A stretch of DNA of 64,000 nucleotides, taken from NCBI GenBank assembly GCA_051252005.1, contig JBPOEZ010000002.1:434001-498000 (forward strand), in the 5' to 3' direction. The notes under the pieces are model-generated. The model had not been told where the DNA came from. It did no database searches and was given only the letters and a program-made list of their open reading frames with translations. A program made the translations under genes and the position numbers. The stretch is from JACOMS01 sp051252005 (lineage in GTDB: Bacteria; Pseudomonadota; Alphaproteobacteria; Caulobacterales; Maricaulaceae). This document shows, piece by piece, positions 24,684 to 33,650 of this stretch (positions are counted from its first letter, which is position 1; each line of letters starts with the position of its first letter).

Positions 24684-25096
24684 TAGAATACGCCTCCGCC
24701 GTCGCATGAAATTAATAACTGTCCTTCAAGGCCAGCCCGTCTGTGTTTATGAATTTTTCGGTATTCATCCGACGATACGCATTCAAACATTTGCGCAGCG
24801 TTCGGATACTTCACAATCGCTACAGCGTCCCATTCGCCCTCGCCTTGGCCGATCATAAATACGTTCGCATTCCCGCCGTAAATAGTTTCAACGCCTTGCG
24901 CTCGAACCATCTCGCCAAACGCTTTGGAATAACGTCCATAGGCTTCTCGGCCTGACACATCTTCGCCGTCCTTGTAGGTCGCCTTGTCTTTGAACTTAAG
25001 CAAGTTGACCATAAACACTGGCTCCCCTGATTTTGGATGGCCAATGAAAGCTTTGATTTGCTCTGGCGTTGGGTCGAGGGCGTTTAGGGTCGCCAT
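24683..25096 (-). CDS. DUF1330-like dimeric alpha-beta barrel protein
   Basis: This 137-residue protein matches the DUF1330 family: PVFMVNLLKFKDKA near the start, then YGRYSKAF and WDAVAIVKYPNAAQMFECVSSDEY, the ferredoxin-like alpha/beta layout of this group. Members are often small monooxygenase-like or binding proteins of unknown role. It overlaps the SDR upstream and the DUF2855 gene downstream, so the four genes form one translationally coupled message. Confidence 0.82.
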   Translation of the reverse strand: MATLNALDPTPEQIKAFIGHPKSGEPVFMVNLLKFKDKATYKDGEDVSGREAYGRYSKAFGEMVRAQGVETIYGGNANVFMIGQGEGEWDAVAIVKYPNAAQMFECVSSDEYRKIHKHRRAGLEGQLLISCDGGGVF

Positions 25097-25971
25097 TACG
25101 CGTCGCCCATAGTAGTGATTAGCTTCGTTGGGGACCCCTCGAAAATATGGTCAGGAACAAAGAAATCACCTGCCAGAGGTCCGTCATAACCGGGGGCGTA
25201 ATGCGAAAAGTCTGTTACGCCGCTATCGCGCAAAATCATCTCATCAATCACAAACTGCCCCGTAAACTCTTTAGCGGGTTTTGTTAAAACGAGATACGCC
25301 GCATCGGACATGATGTCTGGAAGCCGGCTGATTTTTGCCAGCCCGTCGCCGCCTAAAACATTTCTCACAGCAGCCGTATCTATCGCAGTAAGTGGCCATA
25401 GGGAATTCACGGCAATGCCGAGAGATTTAAACTCCTCACTCATGCCAAGTGTGCACATGCTCATGCCATACTTCGCCATAGAGTAAGCCGTGTGGTTTTT
25501 GAACCATTTCGGCGACATATCCAGCGGCGGAGACAATGTCAGAATATGAGGATTGTCTGATTTCTTGAGATAAGGCAGACAGGTTTTTGAGAGCAGGAAC
25601 GTGCCGCGCGCATTGATTTGGTTCATCAAATCATAGCGCTTCATTGACGTCGCTTCGGTGCCCGTCATAGAAATTGCGCTGGCATTATTAACGCAAATAT
25701 CTATGCCACCGAATTTTTTAGCTGTTTGCTCAACAGCATTTTTGACCGCATCGTCATCACGAATATCACAGACAATTGGTAAAGCCTTACCGCCCGCCGC
25801 TTCAATCTCGGCCGCTGCGGTAAAGACCGTGCCTGGTAAATTCGGGTGCGGCTCCGCCGTTTTTGCTGCGATCGCGACATTGGCACCGTCTTTTGCCGCG
25901 CGGAGCGCAATCGCGAGTCCGATACCGCGAGACCCACCAGACATGAAAATCGTTTTACCCTTAAGTGACAT
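25096..25971 (-). CDS. Short-chain dehydrogenase/reductase (HSDL2-like)
   Basis: This 291-residue SDR has the cofactor motif SGGSRGIGLAIAL, the structural NNASAISMTGT, and the catalytic YSMAK with its tyrosine and lysine. The serine position reads LSPPLDM, as in HSDL2-type enzymes. The long C-terminal part also fits that group, which acts on lipids or fatty aldehydes. I chose ATG 25971 with AAAGG seven bases upstream; a TTG at 25977 is possible. It leads the operon facing padR. Confidence 0.88.
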   Translation of the reverse strand: MSLKGKTIFMSGGSRGIGLAIALRAAKDGANVAIAAKTAEPHPNLPGTVFTAAAEIEAAGGKALPIVCDIRDDDAVKNAVEQTAKKFGGIDICVNNASAISMTGTEATSMKRYDLMNQINARGTFLLSKTCLPYLKKSDNPHILTLSPPLDMSPKWFKNHTAYSMAKYGMSMCTLGMSEEFKSLGIAVNSLWPLTAIDTAAVRNVLGGDGLAKISRLPDIMSDAAYLVLTKPAKEFTGQFVIDEMILRDSGVTDFSHYAPGYDGPLAGDFFVPDHIFEGSPTKLITTMGDA

Positions 25972-26001
25972 GATCAACCTTTATCATTTGAGAAAAATGC
26001 T

Positions 26002-26022
26002 TTATGTGCAATTTGTTGCATA
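26002..26022. promoter_or_regulatory. Candidate PadR operator
   Basis: Between the divergent SDR operon and padR, TTATGTGCAA and TTGCATAA form an imperfect palindrome differing by a single inserted T, with TT-rich spacing. PadR repressors bind ATGT/ACAT-type inverted repeats over their own promoters. The site covers the centre of the 69-bp gap and so would control both directions. Confidence 0.45.
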
Positions 26023-26040
26023 AACTCAAGAGATCTCTTT

Positions 26041-26586
26041 ATGGCCCTAGCCGAAGCAATTTTAGTCTGTTTAACGGATCGCCCCATGAGCGGGTATGAT
26101 CTTGCCAAAAACTTCGATGCATCAATCGGGTTTTTCTGGAGAGCGTCTCATCAGCAAATATACCGAGAGCTCGGCAAGCTACGGGAGAAAGGCTACGTCG
26201 ATAGTCAGGAACTGTCGCAAAATGGCAAACCTAACAGGATCGTCCACACCATTACCACGGATGGCCGTACGGCTCTTAAAGCTTGGTCCACAAAGCCCAG
26301 CCGTATGCCGTCCATTAAAGATGATCTATTAGTGAAGTTCTACGCGTTAGAAAATGTCGATCTGTGCTCTCTGAAAGATCAACTCACCATTCGCATAGAA
26401 CAGCATCAGGAAAAGCTCACTAAATTTATCCGCATTAAAGAGCGTTATTATCAGGGAAATAACCTTCCGCTTAATCAACAGGGGAAACTCATGGTGTTAG
26501 ACATGGGTATCGATAATGAAACCCGCAACATCGCCCAAATGCAGGACGCCATGGATAAAATTAGCGCCTTAAAAAAATCAATCTGA
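26041..26586 (+). CDS. PadR family transcriptional regulator
   Basis: This 181-residue protein has the PadR winged helix (LVCLTDRPMSGYDLAKNF, then QQIYRELGKLREKGYVDSQ) and a C-terminal helical dimerisation region. It is divergent from the SDR-DUF1330-DUF2855-crotonase operon with a shared gap, so it most likely represses that set and itself until a substrate is present. The inducer is unknown. It is convergent with gshB. Confidence 0.92.
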   Translation: MALAEAILVCLTDRPMSGYDLAKNFDASIGFFWRASHQQIYRELGKLREKGYVDSQELSQNGKPNRIVHTITTDGRTALKAWSTKPSRMPSIKDDLLVKFYALENVDLCSLKDQLTIRIEQHQEKLTKFIRIKERYYQGNNLPLNQQGKLMVLDMGIDNETRNIAQMQDAMDKISALKKSI

Positions 26587-26591
26587 TTGTT

Positions 26592-27536
26592 TTATTTCAA
26601 CCGCTTTTCAATAGCGTCCCAACAAAGCGCTGCAGCGTCCAGACCGGAAAACCGCTTTAGTTCCTGAACGCCGGTGGGCGAGGTAATGTTGATCTCGGTC
26701 ATCTTATCGCCAATCACGTCAATGCCGACTAATATCTGTCCGCGCTCTTTCAGCATCGGACCTATAGCATTGCAAATTTTCAAATCCGTCTCGGTAAGTT
26801 CTGTTGGCACAGCCGTACCGCCCACATGCATGTTCGAGCGGGTTTCCCCTTTTTGCGGTACGCGGTTAATCGCGCCTACGGGCGTGCCGTCAATAATGAT
26901 AATGCGCTTATCACCATTTACGACGTCTTTAAGAAAAGCCTGCGCAATAATCGGTTCTCGTGAGCCTTCAAAAAACATCTCTAGCAAAGACGAATAATTG
27001 CTATCGTCTTCTTTGACGAAAAACACACCCGCGCCGCCATTACCAAATAGAGGCTTTAAAATTATATTCTTATGCCGAGCGCGAAAATCATCAATCGCGG
27101 TCTTGCTCCGCGTAATTAGCGTCTCAGGCATAAGGTCAGGATAATCCAGCGGGAGAATTTTTTCCGGACAAGAGCGCACCCATTCTGGGTCATTGACCAC
27201 TAACGTTTCGCCTTTTAGCCGTTCGAGCAAATGCGCCGCTGTAATGTAAGCCATATCAAATGGCGGGTCTTGGCGCATCCAAACCACATCAACATCTTTG
27301 GACAAGTCAATTTTACGGCGCGGCTCAAACGTCACATGATTACCATACTCACGCCGAACGGTCATAGGCCGTGCATAAGCCTCAATCCGGCCTTCATTAT
27401 ACACCAGATGCTCCGGCGCATATTCGAACAAAGTCATGCCCCTCGCGGCTGCAACTTCCGCCAAAGCAAAAGTAGTATCACCGTCAATGTTGACGGTTTC
27501 CATAGGGTCCATTTGAAATGCTACGCGTAATGTCAT
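26592..27536 (-). CDS. gshB: Glutathione synthetase
   Basis: This 314-residue ATP-grasp enzyme matches GshB along its length: VAFQMDPMETVNIDGDTTF at the N-terminus, WMRQDPPFDMAYITAAHLLE, KPLFGNGGAGVFF in the ATP-grasp lid, GVQELKRFSG at the C-terminus and the metal-binding EINITSPTG. It adds glycine to gamma-glutamylcysteine. The gshA partner is not in the window. Confidence 0.96.
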   Translation of the reverse strand: MTLRVAFQMDPMETVNIDGDTTFALAEVAAARGMTLFEYAPEHLVYNEGRIEAYARPMTVRREYGNHVTFEPRRKIDLSKDVDVVWMRQDPPFDMAYITAAHLLERLKGETLVVNDPEWVRSCPEKILPLDYPDLMPETLITRSKTAIDDFRARHKNIILKPLFGNGGAGVFFVKEDDSNYSSLLEMFFEGSREPIIAQAFLKDVVNGDKRIIIIDGTPVGAINRVPQKGETRSNMHVGGTAVPTELTETDLKICNAIGPMLKERGQILVGIDVIGDKMTEINITSPTGVQELKRFSGLDAAALCWDAIEKRLK

Positions 27537-27658
27537 GCCGTGCTTGTGCCGAAAAGCAGGAGTAGGTGCAAGATCGATTTCGGCTTTGTGCGCAAATTAA
27601 AAGTCGAGCTTGCATGCCTGACACGCGCGGCGCATTATCAAGTTTATAAGGAGCCGTT

Positions 27659-27982
27659 ATGAACGATATTATTGTAACCAACATAGAATCTGTCCCCGGA
27701 CGGACGATCACCCAGCACCTCGGACTTGTTCAGGGCAACACTGTTAGAGCCAAACACGTAGGCCGAGATATTATGGCGGGGCTCAAAAATATAGTTGGAG
27801 GCGAACTTCGCGGCTATACGGAGCTTTTGACCGACGCCCGCGAAGAGGCCACAAACAGAATGATTGAGGCCGCGCACGAGCTCGGAGGTAATGCTGTCAT
27901 TAATGTTCGCTTCTCTACATCGTCTGTCTCGGCGGGCGCTTCAGAACTCTATGTTTACGGAACCGCTGTGATTGTACAGTAA
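27659..27982 (+). CDS. YbjQ/UPF0145 family protein, first copy
   Basis: This 107-residue protein is a YbjQ family member with the hallmark GRTITQHLGLVQG, RDIMAGLKNIVGGEL and ELGGNAVINVRFSTS segments. The family forms a pentameric ring; its role is not settled. A strong AAGGAG site precedes ATG 27659. The stop and the next start overlap (TAATG), so it is coupled to the second copy. Confidence 0.9.
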   Translation: MNDIIVTNIESVPGRTITQHLGLVQGNTVRAKHVGRDIMAGLKNIVGGELRGYTELLTDAREEATNRMIEAAHELGGNAVINVRFSTSSVSAGASELYVYGTAVIVQ

Positions 27983-28422
27983 TGGCTACGCTTTTAACAT
28001 TTATAGGCCTGCTGCTTATTGGACTGATCGCTGGCAGCCTTAATGAGCGCAATCATTTCAGACGCCTCGCGGCTGCCGAGACTGAACTCTCCCACATATT
28101 GGTCACCAACTTAAAACATATTCCACATGCGATTGAGCCTGGCGGAGTTTTGGTGAGCGGGAACGTAGTTATTGCCGTAGATTATTTTAAACGCATCATG
28201 GCCGCTCTGCGAATGATATTTGGCGGAGAGCTTAGAGCCTATCAAACGCTTATGACCCGCGCGCGCCGCGAAGCCATAGTCAGAATGAAACGCGAAGCCG
28301 ACGCTATGGGCGCGACCGCTGTCCATAATGTCCGGATTGAATTTTCCTCTATAGGGTCGCAGCCCAGTAAAATTGGCGGCACGGAACTTCTGGCGTACGG
28401 CACCGCCGTCAAAATCGCTTAA
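27982..28422 (+). CDS. Membrane-anchored YbjQ/UPF0145 family protein, second copy
   Basis: This 146-residue protein has an N-terminal membrane helix (about residues 3-20, LLTFIGLLLIGLIAGSL) followed by a divergent YbjQ domain (GGVLVSGNVVIAVD; RMIFGGELRAYQTLMTRAR; GATAVHNVRIEFSS). The anchored plus soluble pairing suggests a mixed or membrane-linked ring. It is coupled to the first copy by a TAATG overlap. Confidence 0.85.
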   Translation: MATLLTFIGLLLIGLIAGSLNERNHFRRLAAAETELSHILVTNLKHIPHAIEPGGVLVSGNVVIAVDYFKRIMAALRMIFGGELRAYQTLMTRARREAIVRMKREADAMGATAVHNVRIEFSSIGSQPSKIGGTELLAYGTAVKIA

Positions 28423-28433
28423 AGGACACAGCC

Positions 28434-28775
28434 ATGACACTCACCGTCTATCACCTCAAAACCTGCGATACATGCCGAAAGGCCATTAAAGCCTTGAAAG
28501 CCACGGGTCATGACCTCGCTCTTATTGATGTCAGAGCCAGCGACCTCTCCCGCAGCGAGATTGCGAGCCTTGCGAAAAAAGCAGGCTGGGAAACACTGCT
28601 CAACACGCGGTCAACAACGTGGCGCGGCCTTACGGATGCTGACAAAAATGACATGGACGCGCCCAAAGCCATCGCCCTCATGACGGCGCATCCAACGCTG
28701 ATTAAACGTCCCGTTATTGTAAACGGCGAAACGATAACAGTTGGCTGGACACCCGCCGTTCAAAGCCTTTATTAA
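28434..28775 (+). CDS. ArsC/Spx-like thioredoxin-fold protein (YffB type)
   Basis: This 113-residue protein has the ArsC/Spx fold with the N-terminal CDTC pair and the downstream KRPVIVNGE loop. Family members include arsenate reductases and the YffB/Spx-like proteins. No arsR or arsenite pump is nearby, so arsenate detoxification is not supported. It starts 11 bp after the YbjQ pair and is convergent with the DUF2793 gene. Confidence 0.87.
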   Translation: MTLTVYHLKTCDTCRKAIKALKATGHDLALIDVRASDLSRSEIASLAKKAGWETLLNTRSTTWRGLTDADKNDMDAPKAIALMTAHPTLIKRPVIVNGETITVGWTPAVQSLY

Positions 28776-28806
28776 TTCTGGCTTGATTAATTCTAGTTTG
28801 GCGAAC

Positions 28807-29787
28807 TTACGCTAGAAAAGAATAGGTGTAATCACGCGCCTGACCGTAACGGTTTTCGATTTGAATTAATCCCGTTTGAACCGAAATTGACGTTTGGTTC
28901 GCCCCTCCCATCGTTCCGGTTAAAGCCGTTTGTCCAAGATTATCTATTCCGGCCAGTTTCGCCAGTGTAAGCAAGGTTAAAGACGGGCCGGTATCATAGA
29001 CGAACAGTCCCGTATGATAGCTCTGCGGGTAGCCCGATGCGCTCGTAAGCGTGACGAGTATAACGCCTCCCGGCGCAGGGACGGAAATCTCAGCAATACT
29101 ATCAACACCTACCGTGACGGTTCCGCTACGCAGCGCCGGAGTCTTAATCCCTGCCACTTCGGCCTCTATGGTCAGTTGTTCATCCCAAGTGGCCCCGTCT
29201 GCACTTGTTTTCATGCTAAGTGCATCATCACCAATGAGGCCTATTTCGGCCCGACCTGAAAAGCCCGTTTGAAAAAGAACGCTCGCCATATTCGCGAGCG
29301 CGTTCTTGTTCACTTTGACCTGATGGCCAGTCCCGCTGTGACTAAATAGTGACGCATCAGAGGCAACGCTTAGCCGGTTTCCGCTGTCTGCCGACGCGTT
29401 AATTCCAACATGATCCAGATTATCAAATTCCGTCGGTTCGGGCGGAAGAAGATTATGCCACGCTGCGTCTGAGAATATTTGAAAATCTTGCGTCTCCAGA
29501 GTCCATACGGTCCAGCCGTCTTGCGGAAGCAAGTAGAGCCAAGCGCCGTCCTGCCAAACCGCGATATGGGCTGGATAGGCGCTCCAGTCTCCCGAAGGCA
29601 TGTCCGAAAGGCCGTAGCGCGCGCCTTGTACGGGATCAGAAATAGGCACTGACACATCCATCGCAGCGACAGACATATGCGTAACAGCGTCGAGGCGGCG
29701 TACGGCCTCATTGTAGGTAACATGTTTTTGCGCCTGTCCCGGCATTATATAGGGAAGGTCCAAGTGAGGGGTTTGTGTTGAAGTCAT
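28807..29787 (-). CDS. DUF2793 protein, gene-transfer-agent/phage spike-type
   Basis: This 326-residue protein begins with LDLPYIMPGQAQKHVTYNEA, the opening that marks DUF2793. This family includes the head-spike proteins of the Rhodobacter gene transfer agent and some phage tail proteins. The rest is beta-rich, with a receptor-binding-like C-terminus. An AAAGGA site precedes the ATG. No other GTA or phage gene is in the window, as expected for GTA genes that lie outside the main cluster, though a phage relic or independent adhesin is possible. Confidence 0.85.
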   Translation of the reverse strand: MTSTQTPHLDLPYIMPGQAQKHVTYNEAVRRLDAVTHMSVAAMDVSVPISDPVQGARYGLSDMPSGDWSAYPAHIAVWQDGAWLYLLPQDGWTVWTLETQDFQIFSDAAWHNLLPPEPTEFDNLDHVGINASADSGNRLSVASDASLFSHSGTGHQVKVNKNALANMASVLFQTGFSGRAEIGLIGDDALSMKTSADGATWDEQLTIEAEVAGIKTPALRSGTVTVGVDSIAEISVPAPGGVILVTLTSASGYPQSYHTGLFVYDTGPSLTLLTLAKLAGIDNLGQTALTGTMGGANQTSISVQTGLIQIENRYGQARDYTYSFLA

Positions 29788-29846
29788 AATTTATCCTTTC
29801 ATTTGTGAAAGAATAAGAGCGGAAGAAAGCGTGAGGATTAAAAACA

Positions 29847-29874
29847 AAAGCGCCCCGCAAAAACGGGGCGCTTT
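29847..29874. terminator. Bidirectional hairpin terminator
   Basis: Perfect 11-bp arms AAAGCGCCCCG and CGGGGCGCTTT enclose six bases and are flanked by A-rich and T-containing sequence on both sides. It lies just downstream of the M49-type peptidase gene (minus strand) and separates it from the DUF2793 gene. Confidence 0.85.
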
Positions 29875-29895
29875 AGATATTTAGTGTAGGATTAG

Positions 29896-31569
29896 TTAGA
29901 TCTTTTCAGGATAAATTGGACGAATATCAATCGGAATGTGGTCAAGATCGCCAAGCACTGTTTTTGCGGCATCATCCAATGGAAGGTATTTTTCCAAAAA
30001 TGCTGCAGCATTGTCATAATTGCCGTCACCTTGAACCTTGACCACCATCGCTGTGAGATCAGAAATCGCTTGTTCTAACTTGTCGAAATCGAGCTTGAAA
30101 CGTTTTTCTTCAGGAAGCCATGTCGCCGCGCCCACTTCGCGGTAATAATTATACTGAAACGCCGCGCCTTTCGCATGGGCCGCTTGCACGCCGAACCGCA
30201 TAGACCGAAACTTGCCGGAAAAATATGTCGCCAGAAACGCTTCCTTTTCAGAAACAGGTAATTCACCGCGCTCCATCATATACAAAATATTATAGGCGCC
30301 CATGACGTCCGCTTTGCCTTCTTCAAGGCCAGAATACAGCTCTTTAAGCTGCGCCGTAACTGTTGTTTCTTTGCCGTCGACAATGATAGATCCCGGCCCC
30401 AACGAGTGTGATAACTCATGGAAAAGCGTATTGTGGGACATCCATTTTTTCGCTGTCTTCTTGGCTTGTTCAGGAACTAAGACCCGCTCTCCAATCGGAG
30501 AGAGAATGCGATCATATTTCGCACCCAAAACATTATTAAGGATAACCTTCTTTGCGCCCTTTGCTTCGCGGACGCGCTCATCATTTGGCAGATTAAACGC
30601 AATCGTCTGTACGCCCGGTACATTATCGCCGCCGCCTTGGATTTGATACGTCACAGCGATTGGACTTTCAAAGCCGCGCTTGAAGTTTTTATAGCTGTCC
30701 TCAACAGGGAGGTTCGCTTCCATATCGCGCAAATAATGTTTGTATTTATCAAGGGCTGCTGATTCTTCTGGGTTCTTAATCGTAACAAAACTCTCATAAG
30801 CGGTTTTATAACCGTAAAGCCCGTCATCATAGGTTTCGTAAGGGCCGATAGCGACTTCGATATTGCCTTCAAGATCCATCCACGCCATTTCAGATTCGAA
30901 ATAATCGTCGCTTAAGAACGCGTCAGCCCGCAAGCGTAAGAACCGCTTAAGGCTTGGCTCTTCGGAGAGGTCAGCCGCTTCGCGCATAAGCTTTGCGGCC
31001 GGCTCAATCCACTCAGCGTAGGCTGTATGGTAAGGCACTGCGATGAGCTTATCACCGTCTCGACGAATGACCGTGTAGCCTGAACGGAAAGCGGCTTCGT
31101 CGCTCGGGTTCGCTGTGATCCACGCTTCAAATTCGTCTTTCGTCATATCCGCTGGATAAAAACCAGCACCCGCAGGACAAGCGGTTTCGCCGTAAAACAC
31201 GTGAGCTTCTTCGAGCGTGTCACACACACCGAAATGCTCATCAAACATTTTGAGAACAATGTCTTTGTCGGCGCGGTCTGAGGCGGCGATTTCTTTTCGA
31301 ATAGCTGGATTATTGGGATTAAGCTGACGGAGGTAAATCTCGCTCATATAGGCGCTGGCCTGAATAAGCTTGTTCACAACGGCCTTTTCCGACGGCGACA
31401 AAAAGGATGTATCCGATGTCATCTCGACTGGCGCAAATTTGGCATATTGCGCGGCAATATCATATCCGCCTTCTGTTGCAGCAGCAGTAGATGTGTCTGT
31501 TGGAGCCGTTTTGGGCGTGCAACCTGCGATAAGGGCCGCCGCTGCGATTGAGGTTAAAAGAAAGCGCAT
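29896..31569 (-). CDS. Dipeptidyl-peptidase III-like (M49) lipoprotein
   Basis: This 557-residue protein starts with a lipoprotein signal (lipobox LIAGC near residue 17) and so should be tethered in the periplasm. Its zinc site reads HNTLFHELSHSLGPG followed by EEGKADVMGAY, the HE..H and E..xAD pair of M49-like peptidases. The bacterial version here has HELSH where classic DPP III has a one-residue longer HELLGH. It probably removes dipeptides from peptides. Confidence 0.85.
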   Translation of the reverse strand: MRFLLTSIAAAALIAGCTPKTAPTDTSTAAATEGGYDIAAQYAKFAPVEMTSDTSFLSPSEKAVVNKLIQASAYMSEIYLRQLNPNNPAIRKEIAASDRADKDIVLKMFDEHFGVCDTLEEAHVFYGETACPAGAGFYPADMTKDEFEAWITANPSDEAAFRSGYTVIRRDGDKLIAVPYHTAYAEWIEPAAKLMREAADLSEEPSLKRFLRLRADAFLSDDYFESEMAWMDLEGNIEVAIGPYETYDDGLYGYKTAYESFVTIKNPEESAALDKYKHYLRDMEANLPVEDSYKNFKRGFESPIAVTYQIQGGGDNVPGVQTIAFNLPNDERVREAKGAKKVILNNVLGAKYDRILSPIGERVLVPEQAKKTAKKWMSHNTLFHELSHSLGPGSIIVDGKETTVTAQLKELYSGLEEGKADVMGAYNILYMMERGELPVSEKEAFLATYFSGKFRSMRFGVQAAHAKGAAFQYNYYREVGAATWLPEEKRFKLDFDKLEQAISDLTAMVVKVQGDGNYDNAAAFLEKYLPLDDAAKTVLGDLDHIPIDIRPIYPEKI

Positions 31570-31579
31570 AATGTTTATC

Positions 31580-32017
31580 CTATTGTTCTAAGGCGGCGAT
31601 TATTTTCGCAGCTTGTTGTTGTAGCTCATCCATATCGGCCATCTCGCCGCTTGCATGAGCGCCTAACGCGCCGTTCGTATAACGCGGGATGATGTGGAAA
31701 TGAAGATGAAATACAGTCTGCCCTGCTGGCGCGCCGTTAAACTGCGTAATGATAATGCCGTCCGGAGACATGGCTTCATTCACAGCCGCCGCGATCTTTT
31801 GCGTCCGGCCAATAAGACGGCCAAGAGTTTTTCCCGTTGCGTCCAAAAGGTTCCGCGAAGGCGCTTTGGGGATAACAAGGCAATGCCCAGATGACTGCGG
31901 GAAGGCATCCATAAATGCCAAAATATGCTCATCCTCATAGACCTTCGCGCACGGTATCTCGCCGCGAATTATTTTCGCGAAAATATTACTCGAGTCGTAT
32001 TCACCATTAAGAGACAT
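31580..32017 (-). CDS. HIT family nucleotide-binding protein
   Basis: This 145-residue histidine-triad protein has the catalytic FHLHFHIIPR near residue 105 and the N-terminal FAKIIRGEIPCAKVYED typical of HINT proteins, which hydrolyse adenosine phosphoramidates. It lies ten bases upstream of the M49-type gene and its start overlaps the end of the small membrane-protein gene, so the three are probably co-transcribed. Confidence 0.93.
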   Translation of the reverse strand: MSLNGEYDSSNIFAKIIRGEIPCAKVYEDEHILAFMDAFPQSSGHCLVIPKAPSRNLLDATGKTLGRLIGRTQKIAAAVNEAMSPDGIIITQFNGAPAGQTVFHLHFHIIPRYTNGALGAHASGEMADMDELQQQAAKIIAALEQ

Positions 32018-32495
32018 GCTTCATCCTCATGCGCGGAAGCGCGATATACCGTGCATGTAATAATATCGGCGCAATAATAAGCAAAGATATTCCGCATATT
32101 CTCGACAGCGCATTGTCTATTAAGACTAAAATGACACCGACTATTAACAACCAAAAGGACGGTAAAAATAATATTGGAAGAAAGAGCATTGGCAGCAACC
32201 CCGATAGACCGCCAACAAAACTAGCTTTGACCCATTGTCCGTATTTTTTCTCTGGCAAAGGGTCATAATCATCAAGGGGTTCAGATTTTATCGATGTTAA
32301 ATATTCGTTCGCCTCATCAGCCTCGCTATCAGGTAACAGAATTATTAGTCCCCCTAACGCTAGCATCTCCAACGAAAAAGCATAAGCATAATGTTGGTTT
32401 TGAAAGACCGGATCAAAACCGCCTGCCTTTAGCGCCGAAAACTCAACAAGCCCGTCGCCGATGTTGTTGTATCGTCTGAAAACAGAAAGACTCAT
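32007..32495 (-). CDS. Small membrane protein with DUF2007-like N-terminus
   Basis: The 162-residue protein has an N-terminal soluble domain in which ALKAGGFDPVFQNQHYA and later LPDSEADEANEYL follow the pattern of the putative signal-transducing DUF2007 fold. Two to three membrane helices (LSGLLPMLFLPILFLPSFWL, then CGISLLIIAPILL) make up the rest. It overlaps hinT-like downstream and GNAT upstream. Function is unknown. Confidence 0.68.
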   Translation of the reverse strand: MSLSVFRRYNNIGDGLVEFSALKAGGFDPVFQNQHYAYAFSLEMLALGGLIILLPDSEADEANEYLTSIKSEPLDDYDPLPEKKYGQWVKASFVGGLSGLLPMLFLPILFLPSFWLLIVGVILVLIDNALSRICGISLLIIAPILLHARYIALPRMRMKHVS

Positions 32496-33646
32496 ATGAT
32501 CTCCTTTTTGAACGGCGTATGCTGCGCCAATATTTGGATTTCATGATCAACCGCGCGGCGTTCTTCTGTCAAGTAGTCTTCAATCGCAGCATGCAGTCCG
32601 GAATGAGTCAGCATATGCGCGGAATGCGTGGCCACAGGTTCGTAGCCTCGCGCCAGTTTATGCTCCCCTTGCGCGCCCGCTTCTACCCGCGCGAGGCCAA
32701 GCTCAATCGCGGCCTCTATGGCTTGATAGTAGCACAGTTCAAAATGCAGGAACGGCTTATGCATCAGCGCGCCCCAATTTCGGCCATAAAGCGCTTCGCC
32801 GCCAATAAAGTTCAGCGCTGCCGCAAACGGCGTTCCGCCCTCTTCTGCGATCACTAATAGAATATCCGCCGCCATGCTTTCGTGAATACGGGCAAAGAAC
32901 TCTCGGTTCAAATAGGGCGTTCCCCACTTTCTCTCGCCTGTATCCAAATAACACTTGTAAAACAGGTCCCAATGCTCCGGCTTTATATCATCCCCCGTGA
33001 GCCGCTTAATATTTATGCCGTCTTGCGCCTCGCGTCTTTCGCGGCGGATATTTTTGCGTTTCTTTGACGACAAAGCTGCGAGGAAACCCTCAAAGGTCTC
33101 ATAGCCGCGATTGAAGAAATGAAACTGACGATCCTCCCGCGCCAGAAAACCGAGCTTTCCCAAAACGTTCCGGTCATCCTCTTGCAGGAACGTCAGATGC
33201 ACGCCCGACATATCCCATTCCTGCGCGGCTTGTATCATGGCCGATGCCAAACCCACTTTAGCCTCTCGCGTTTTCGCAAAAAGGCGCGGCCCTGTAACAG
33301 GCGTGAACGGAACGCTGCATTGCAGCTTTGGATAATAATGCCCGCCCGCGCGGTGCAGCGCGTCCGCCCAGCCATGGTCAAAAACATATTCGCCGCGTGA
33401 ATGGCTTTTGACGTAAAGCGGGGCCGCGCCCACCGGAACATCGTTTTCATCCATCAACCAAATATGCCGAGGCGCCCAGCCCGTTTCGACGATAGCGCTT
33501 CCGCTTTCTTCTAGAGCGTTTAAAAACCGCCATGACAAAAAGGGGTGTCCAGTTAATCCTTCGGGCTGGCCAAGAGCGTCCCAAGCCGCTTCGTCCACAT
33601 CATGGATGCGCGAAAGAATTTGAGCCTTAAACACCGTATCATTCAT
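32492..33646 (-). CDS. GNAT/FemAB-like N-acyltransferase (COG3146 type)
   Basis: This 384-residue protein resembles the alphaproteobacterial peptidogalycan biosynthesis-type GNAT family. It shows a conserved GLTGHPFLSWRFLNALEESG start, the substrate-channel AAPLYVKSHSRGEYVFDHGW and the C-terminal RVEAGAQGEHKLARGYEPV motif. The reaction is not established. Its end overlaps the membrane-protein gene, and nhaC lies four bases upstream, suggesting one transcript. Confidence 0.85.
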   Translation of the reverse strand: MNDTVFKAQILSRIHDVDEAAWDALGQPEGLTGHPFLSWRFLNALEESGSAIVETGWAPRHIWLMDENDVPVGAAPLYVKSHSRGEYVFDHGWADALHRAGGHYYPKLQCSVPFTPVTGPRLFAKTREAKVGLASAMIQAAQEWDMSGVHLTFLQEDDRNVLGKLGFLAREDRQFHFFNRGYETFEGFLAALSSKKRKNIRRERREAQDGINIKRLTGDDIKPEHWDLFYKCYLDTGERKWGTPYLNREFFARIHESMAADILLVIAEEGGTPFAAALNFIGGEALYGRNWGALMHKPFLHFELCYYQAIEAAIELGLARVEAGAQGEHKLARGYEPVATHSAHMLTHSGLHAAIEDYLTEERRAVDHEIQILAQHTPFKKEII

Positions 33647-33650
33647 AGAA

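Noticed and set aside
28434..28775. Arsenic-resistance operon
   Set aside because: Only an ArsC/Spx-fold protein is present, with no arsR, arsB or acr3 gene beside it.
28807..29787. Prophage around the DUF2793 gene
   Set aside because: Neighbours are ordinary chromosomal genes, with no integrase, capsid, portal or tail genes.
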